Under the pieces are notes generated by a model that ran no database searches, was not told the origin of the DNA, and saw nothing but the letters and a program-made list of their open reading frames with translations. A stretch of DNA of 11,080 bases, taken from an uncultured Collinsella sp. Its GTDB lineage: Bacteria > Actinomycetota > Coriobacteriia > Coriobacteriales > Coriobacteriaceae. The stretch spans positions 1 through 11,080 of the forward strand of contig UROR01000062.1 of the NCBI GenBank assembly GCA_900549535.1. The letters run 5' to 3'. A program made the position numbers and the translations under genes. Shown piece by piece: positions 8,831 through 11,080 of this stretch; positions within the stretch are counted from its first letter, which is position 1, and each line of letters starts with the position of its first letter.

Positions 8831-8846
8831 TACCGATTAATCGGTA
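8831..8846. repeat. Perfect 16-bp palindrome upstream of fdhF
   Basis: TACCGATTAATCGGTA is exactly self-complementary. It lies in the 76-bp gap between the hydN-like gene and fdhF, ending 23 bp before the fdhF start codon and just upstream of its ribosome binding site. It could be a dimeric-regulator operator or, in RNA, a 6-bp hairpin with a UUAA loop that protects or punctuates the transcript. No convincing promoter was found in this gap. Confidence 0.6.
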
Positions 8847-8883
8847 CGTATTTGACAATCGTTGGGCCTGTATGGCCGCCCGG

Positions 8884-9402
8884 CTACGCCTCGTTTTCGA
8901 TGGTGGCGCGGGCACGCTCGGCAGTCAGTTCTGCCAGGCGCTCCTCGTCTACCAAGGTGAGGCCCTTGGTCGGGCACGCCTCGGCACACGCCGGACCGCC
9001 GGGACGGTCCACGCACAGGTCGCACTTGAGCACGAAGCTCTTGGTCTGCGAACCCACGCGCACGTCGCCCATCAAGACGGGGACCTGCGTGGTCGCCACA
9101 CTCACGGCGCCAAAGGGGCAGGCCATGACGCAGCTCTTGCAGCCGATGCAGTTGTCCTCGTTGACGCCGATGCGATGGTTCTTTGGATCAAAGAACAAGG
9201 CACCCGTGGGGCAGGCCTTGGCGCACGGAGCGTCCTCGCAGTGGTGACATGCCACCGGCGCGGAAATCTCGTAGGTGCGCGTTACGCGCAAGCGAGGTGC
9301 GGCGATGTTGCCGGGAATATCGTGTGCCTCGATGCACGCCGCCATACAGGTTTGGCACCCAATGCAGCGTGAAGAATCAGCCACGACTCGTTTATTGCCC
9401 AT
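8884..9402 (-). CDS. hydN: HydN/HycB-like 4x[4Fe-4S] electron-transfer protein
   Basis: This is a 172-residue ferredoxin-like protein, close to E. coli HydN (175). Four cysteine groups are visible: C13/C16/C19/C23, C52/C55/C60/C64, C85/C88/C91/C95 and C127/C130/C139/C143. Members of the HydN/HycB/HyfA family accept electrons from formate dehydrogenase H. Its place directly upstream of fdhF suggests it is the dedicated partner of FdhF. The ATG at 9402 was chosen because family homology begins there (NKRVVADSSRCIGC) and a GGAGGG site lies upstream. A GTG at 9510 would add 36 residues that look unlike the family and are poorly spaced from any ribosome binding site. It appears to be the first gene of the operon. 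The symbol is by similarity; hycB-like would be equally defensible. Confidence 0.88.
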   Translation of the reverse strand: MGNKRVVADSSRCIGCQTCMAACIEAHDIPGNIAAPRLRVTRTYEISAPVACHHCEDAPCAKACPTGALFFDPKNHRIGVNEDNCIGCKSCVMACPFGAVSVATTQVPVLMGDVRVGSQTKSFVLKCDLCVDRPGGPACAEACPTKGLTLVDEERLAELTAERARATIENEA

Positions 9403-9411
9403 GTTGTTCAC

Positions 9412-9477
9412 TCCCTCCTGAATCCCATGCCGGAGAGACCCTGCCGACGTTGCCCCGGACCGCCCGTGGTCCGGCAT
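9412..9477 (-). promoter_or_regulatory. Candidate switch-like leader upstream of hydN-like gene
   Basis: In the minus-strand RNA, TGCCGGACC (9476-9468) can pair with GGTCC..GGCA (9461-9451, two G bulged). Alternatively ATGCCGG (9477-9471) can pair with CCGGCAT (9434-9428); both use the same 5' segment, so the folds exclude each other. The segment TCTCTCC (9438-9432) is complementary, with one G-U pair, to GGAGGGA (9418-9412) in the ribosome binding site. It overlaps the second hairpin's 3' arm by two bases. This is the layout of a translational on/off switch, but it matches no riboswitch class that I can confirm by eye. Confidence 0.4.
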
Positions 9478-9580
9478 CGGCGTATCGAGTGCATGCGGCG
9501 AAACAGGCACTTCGATAGAATTCCTCCAACGATATACAGGTTAAATATACGCAGTTGCAGGGGGCAAACTTGAGCATAGG

Positions 9581-9606
9581 CCCTGCAATACGGGTGTATT
9601 GCAGGG
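9581..9606. repeat. Perfect 11-bp inverted repeat, candidate operator
   Basis: Arms CCCTGCAATAC (9581-9591) and GTATTGCAGGG (9596-9606) flank a GGGT loop. A further half-site-like TTGCAGGGG lies at 9555-9563. It sits about 180-205 bp upstream of the hydN-like start. Neither strand has a T-run after the stem, so a transcription-factor operator is more likely than a terminator. Confidence 0.55.
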
Positions 9607-9732
9607 GTTTTGGCAGGTTGGAATTATTCTCTAGAAGCTATAAAGGTGAGTGTATTACATGCGTACGCCTCAGAGATTTTTACGCGCTCTCATTTTAGAT
9701 GTACTACGCTTGTATTCAAGTTAATGGTTATT

Positions 9733-9774
9733 TACTTGAGCGAAATAAAGTAATCGTTATAAGATGCTCAAGTA
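9733..9774. promoter_or_regulatory. Inverted repeat framing the toxin-antitoxin promoter (candidate operator)
   Basis: TACTTGAGC (9733-9741) and GCTCAAGTA (9766-9774) form a perfect 9-bp inverted repeat with a 24-bp spacer. One arm covers the -35-like box and the other lies just after the -10-like box. RelB/DinJ-family antitoxins bind inverted repeats in their own promoters, so this is a plausible autoregulatory site. Confidence 0.5.
9736..9763 (+). promoter_or_regulatory. Candidate promoter of the toxin-antitoxin operon
   Basis: A -35-like TTGAGC (9736-9741) and a -10-like TATAAG (9758-9763) are separated by 16 bp. They match the TTGACA and TATAAT consensus at 4/6 and 5/6 positions. The position suits a transcript starting near 9770 and reaching the antitoxin start at 9830. 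Confidence 0.5.
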
Positions 9775-9829
9775 TCGGCACATGCCGCATTTGACCGACT
9801 ATATTGCACGCTCATTAAGGGGGCCAGTG

Positions 9830-10153
9830 ATGTCATCGACTCAAAAACGAGCCATCCTGCAGGTGCGCATTCGCGAGGAAGACAAGCAGCATGCCGAACA
9901 TCTCTACGACGCCATGGGCACATCGCTCGCCGAGGCCGTCCGTCTATTTGTCGCGCAGAGCATTTTGATGCGCAAGCTCCCCTTTCAGCCGGTCGCCGTG
10001 CGCTCAAAGGACGGCACCGCCGCCTATGGATCGCTCAAAGCATACGGTGACCCCAATCGCCGCTCCGAGGAGCGCAATGCCTGGATTGAATACCTTGCCA
10101 CAGAAAGCGACGATTCGATTTTGGGTCCCGAGGAAGTAGATATCCATGAGTAG
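9830..10153 (+). CDS. RelB/DinJ-like antitoxin
   Basis: This is a 107-residue protein with an N-terminal ribbon-helix-helix pattern: a strand at about residues 8-14 (AILQVRI), then helices covering EEDKQHAEHLYDAMGTSLAEAVRLFVAQSILMRKLPFQP. The SLAEAVRLFV...LPF pattern is typical of RelB/DinJ antitoxins, which bind DNA as dimers and neutralise a toxin with a flexible C-terminus. The C-terminal half (about 55-107) is charged and probably wraps the toxin. The ATG at 9830 was chosen because AAGGGGG lies about 6 nt upstream; an upstream in-frame ATG at 9764 overlaps the -10-like box and would add 22 unfamily-like residues. It overlaps the toxin gene by 8 nt, which is standard toxin-antitoxin coupling. 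Confidence 0.8.
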   Translation: MSSTQKRAILQVRIREEDKQHAEHLYDAMGTSLAEAVRLFVAQSILMRKLPFQPVAVRSKDGTAAYGSLKAYGDPNRRSEERNAWIEYLATESDDSILGPEEVDIHE

Positions 10154-10622
10154 CACCATCATCGACGAGACCGTCATCCTACGCTACCTGCTTGACGACG
10201 ACGAAGTCCTGTCACCGCGCGCCGCCAAGGTCATCGCCACGCGCACCGCTCGTGTCTATCCCGAAATCATCACGCGCGTCGTGGTCACGCTGCGCGACGT
10301 CAATAAGGTTCCCCGCGTTGAGATTGCTGCGGCCATGAAAAGGCTGCTCGATGACGTCATGGTCGACGAGCCCACCGTTGTCGCCCTTGCCGTCAAGCTC
10401 TTTGGCAAGACCCATATGGACTTTACCGACTGCCTCCTCGCAGCCCGAACCGCCATCTATAACGACGACGTCGTGAGCTTTGGCAAGCCCATCATCCAAG
10501 GCATGATCGATTACCGCCGCAAGCGCCAAACCGCCACCGACGCCCGCGACCGCGCCGCCGAAGCCCGCAGCCGAAGCACCGACTCCACCATCGACAAGCT
10601 CCGCCACCGCCCCCGCAGCTAA
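10146..10622 (+). CDS. PIN-domain (VapC-like) toxin, probable ribonuclease
   Basis: This 158-residue protein opens with STIIDETVILRYLLDDDE, the usual first strand and acidic residue (D7) of a PIN domain. The PEIITRVVVTL segment supplies E40 and MDFTDCLLAAR supplies D92/D95. PIN toxins cleave RNA using about four acidic residues around Mg2+. The fourth acid usually lies in a segment like V-x-F/F-D-K near the C-terminus; here it reads VVSFGKP, with G113 where Asp is expected. Activity may therefore be reduced or use another acid (D107 or D108). Residues of about 124-158 form an Arg-rich, low-complexity tail beyond the usual fold. The start ATG overlaps the antitoxin stop (ATGAGTAG). Pairing with a RelB/DinJ-like rather than VapB-like antitoxin is notable. 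Confidence 0.75.
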   Translation: MSSTIIDETVILRYLLDDDEVLSPRAAKVIATRTARVYPEIITRVVVTLRDVNKVPRVEIAAAMKRLLDDVMVDEPTVVALAVKLFGKTHMDFTDCLLAARTAIYNDDVVSFGKPIIQGMIDYRRKRQTATDARDRAAEARSRSTDSTIDKLRHRPRS

Positions 10623-10630
10623 CCCCATCC

Positions 10631-10716
10631 CCACCTAAGTTGCGGTGAAATACGGACTGTTTTATGCCTTTAAAGGCCTCAACAGTCCGCATTTCACCGC
10701 AACTTATTGAAGGTGG
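10631..10716. repeat. Long imperfect palindrome between convergent genes
   Basis: A 26-bp inverted repeat (10636-10661 and 10681-10706, core TTGCGGTGAAAT...GGACTGTT) has one mismatched position. An outer 6-bp pair, CCACCT (10631-10636) with AGGTGG (10711-10716), is offset by five extra bases (ATTGA); the two stems share position 10636. The 19-nt centre contains the self-complementary GCCTTTAAAGGC (10666-10677). The mismatch is A/C in plus-strand RNA but a G-U wobble in minus-strand RNA, so the stem is fully paired only on the minus strand. There is no T-run on either side, so it resembles a REP-type element or a processing or roadblock stem more than an intrinsic terminator, though it could stop both convergent transcripts. 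Confidence 0.75.
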
Positions 10717-10732
10717 ACCGCGAACGATTTCG

Positions 10733-11080
10733 CTATCGGGATTCGGCGTAGGGTTTTGTTGTCGGAATGCCGTAGCCGCGAATCATGGCACCGAACGATT
10801 CTACGTCGTAGGTGTCCGAGAGTTTGAAATGAATGACGTTGTGGCCCATGGAGCGAAGGTTCGCGTCGCGCATGAGGGCCGCTCGATACGTTTTTGCCGC
10901 CGCCCGCTCTGGATCATTTTGAGCCTCGTCTTCAAACTTGCCTAGCCCATGCAGCTCTGCCAGCGTCCATGAGCCGTCTGGCATCTGCCAGCCATAATCT
11001 GCTAGATAATAGCCAGCGTTTCCCGGTCGCGTTATCTCAACTTGAAGCTCGGGCGCGGCACCCCCAGCGACAATCATCGC
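10733..11080 (-). CDS. C-terminal fragment of a DUF559/Vsr-like (PD-(D/E)XK-type) domain protein
   Basis: The frame is open at the window end, so only the last 115 codons are visible and the true start is outside; a Met at 11077 is not necessarily the start. The segment contains LADYGWQMPDGSWTLAELHG, then a basic region, then LRSMGHNVIHFKLSDT and a final GYGIP. The order D-x-G-W, E-x-x-G, a following Lys, and a late L-x-x-x-G-H-x-V-h-x-F strand resembles the Vsr/DUF559 nuclease-like domain. In actinobacteria that domain often ends proteins annotated as AbiEi-like or endonuclease-domain proteins. This assignment is from pattern memory only; catalytic competence is not shown. The gene runs towards the toxin gene, with the palindrome between them. 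Confidence 0.5.
   Translation of the reverse strand, partial: AMIVAGGAAPELQVEITRPGNAGYYLADYGWQMPDGSWTLAELHGLGKFEDEAQNDPERAAAKTYRAALMRDANLRSMGHNVIHFKLSDTYDVESFGAMIRGYGIPTTKPYAESR

Larger units (their letters stand above)
9403..9829. other. Intergenic region between the divergent hydrogenlyase and toxin-antitoxin operons
   Basis: This 427-bp stretch holds no convincing gene. The part next to the hydN-like gene (to about 9480) is GC-rich and structured. The part from about 9520 to 9780 is AT-rich and carries an 11-bp inverted repeat at 9581-9606, a small CTTG/CAAG repeat at 9709-9720, and the toxin-antitoxin promoter near 9736-9763. I found no good sigma-70-type promoter for the minus-strand operon, although TATATT (minus strand, about 9549-9544) could serve as a -10 box. 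Short ORFs here show no family resemblance. Confidence 0.7.

Noticed and set aside
6585..8915. fdhF as a pseudogene broken by a stop codon, or as two separate genes.
   Set aside because: The TGA lies exactly at the known Sec position, homology continues in the same frame, and a SECIS-like stem follows at the right distance.
8884..9510. A longer HydN-like protein starting at the GTG at 9510.
   Set aside because: The extra 36 residues do not resemble the family, would run through the structured leader, and the nearest GGAGG is too far from the GTG; the ATG at 9402 is better supported.
9392..9577. A 61-codon minus-strand ORF upstream of the hydN-like gene as a leader peptide.
   Set aside because: It has no ribosome binding site or family resemblance, and it overlaps the hydN-like start in another frame.
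9403..9600. A sigma-54 (-24/-12) promoter for the operon, as in E. coli formate hydrogenlyase genes.
   Set aside because: I found no TGGC-N8-TTGC pattern on the minus strand, and actinobacteria generally lack sigma-54.
9581..9606. The 11-bp hairpin as an intrinsic terminator.
   Set aside because: There is no U-rich tract after the stem on either strand, and no gene ends nearby.
9709..9720. CTTGTATTCAAG as an FNR/CRP-type site.
   Set aside because: Only the TTG/CAA core fits. The half-sites lack the TTGAT/ATCAA or TGTGA/TCACA bases, so it is too weak to call.

Overview
The window looks like chromosomal DNA from a high-GC anaerobic actinobacterium, most likely Coriobacteriia (a Collinsella- or Olsenella-like gut bacterium). 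This is inferred from three things: GC-rich codon use, an energy-conserving formate hydrogenlyase of the hydrogenase-4 type, and a UGA-encoded selenocysteine formate dehydrogenase. No rRNA or other species marker is present, so the genus is a guess.

About 85% of the window (1-9402) is one tightly packed gene train on the minus strand, read from high to low coordinates. The order is a HydN/HycB-like 4x[4Fe-4S] protein (9402-8884), formate dehydrogenase H (8807-6585, with an in-frame UGA at 8390-8388), HyfA (6506-5889), HyfB (5896-3878), HyfC (3860-2937), HyfD (2920-1463), HyfE (1452-799) and the N-terminal half of HyfF (795 to the window edge). Together they oxidise formate to CO2, pass electrons through the ferredoxin-like subunits, and carry the membrane arm of a group 4 [NiFe] hydrogenase with three antiporter-like subunits (HyfB, HyfD, HyfF). 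The catalytic hydrogenase subunits (HyfG, HyfI and others) would be expected just beyond position 1.

Non-coding structure divides this train. A 13-bp GC-rich hairpin (6529-6563) sits between fdhF and hyfA. A perfect 16-bp palindrome (8831-8846) sits between the hydN-like gene and fdhF. The leader ahead of the first gene (about 9403-9480) can form two mutually exclusive hairpins, one of which would free a sequence complementary to the ribosome binding site. A 20-nt SECIS-like hairpin lies 11 nt after the UGA.

The 427-bp intergenic stretch 9403-9829 is AT-richer than the genes and separates this operon from a divergent plus-strand toxin-antitoxin operon. That operon is a RelB/DinJ-like antitoxin (9830-10153) overlapping by 8 nt a PIN-domain toxin (10146-10622). 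Its promoter is framed by a 9-bp inverted repeat, and a further copy of the repeat core lies nearer the hydrogenlyase operon. Beyond the toxin, a long imperfect palindrome (10631-10716) fills the gap to a convergent minus-strand gene fragment (10733 to the window end), which resembles the C-terminal nuclease-like domain of DUF559/Vsr-type actinobacterial proteins.
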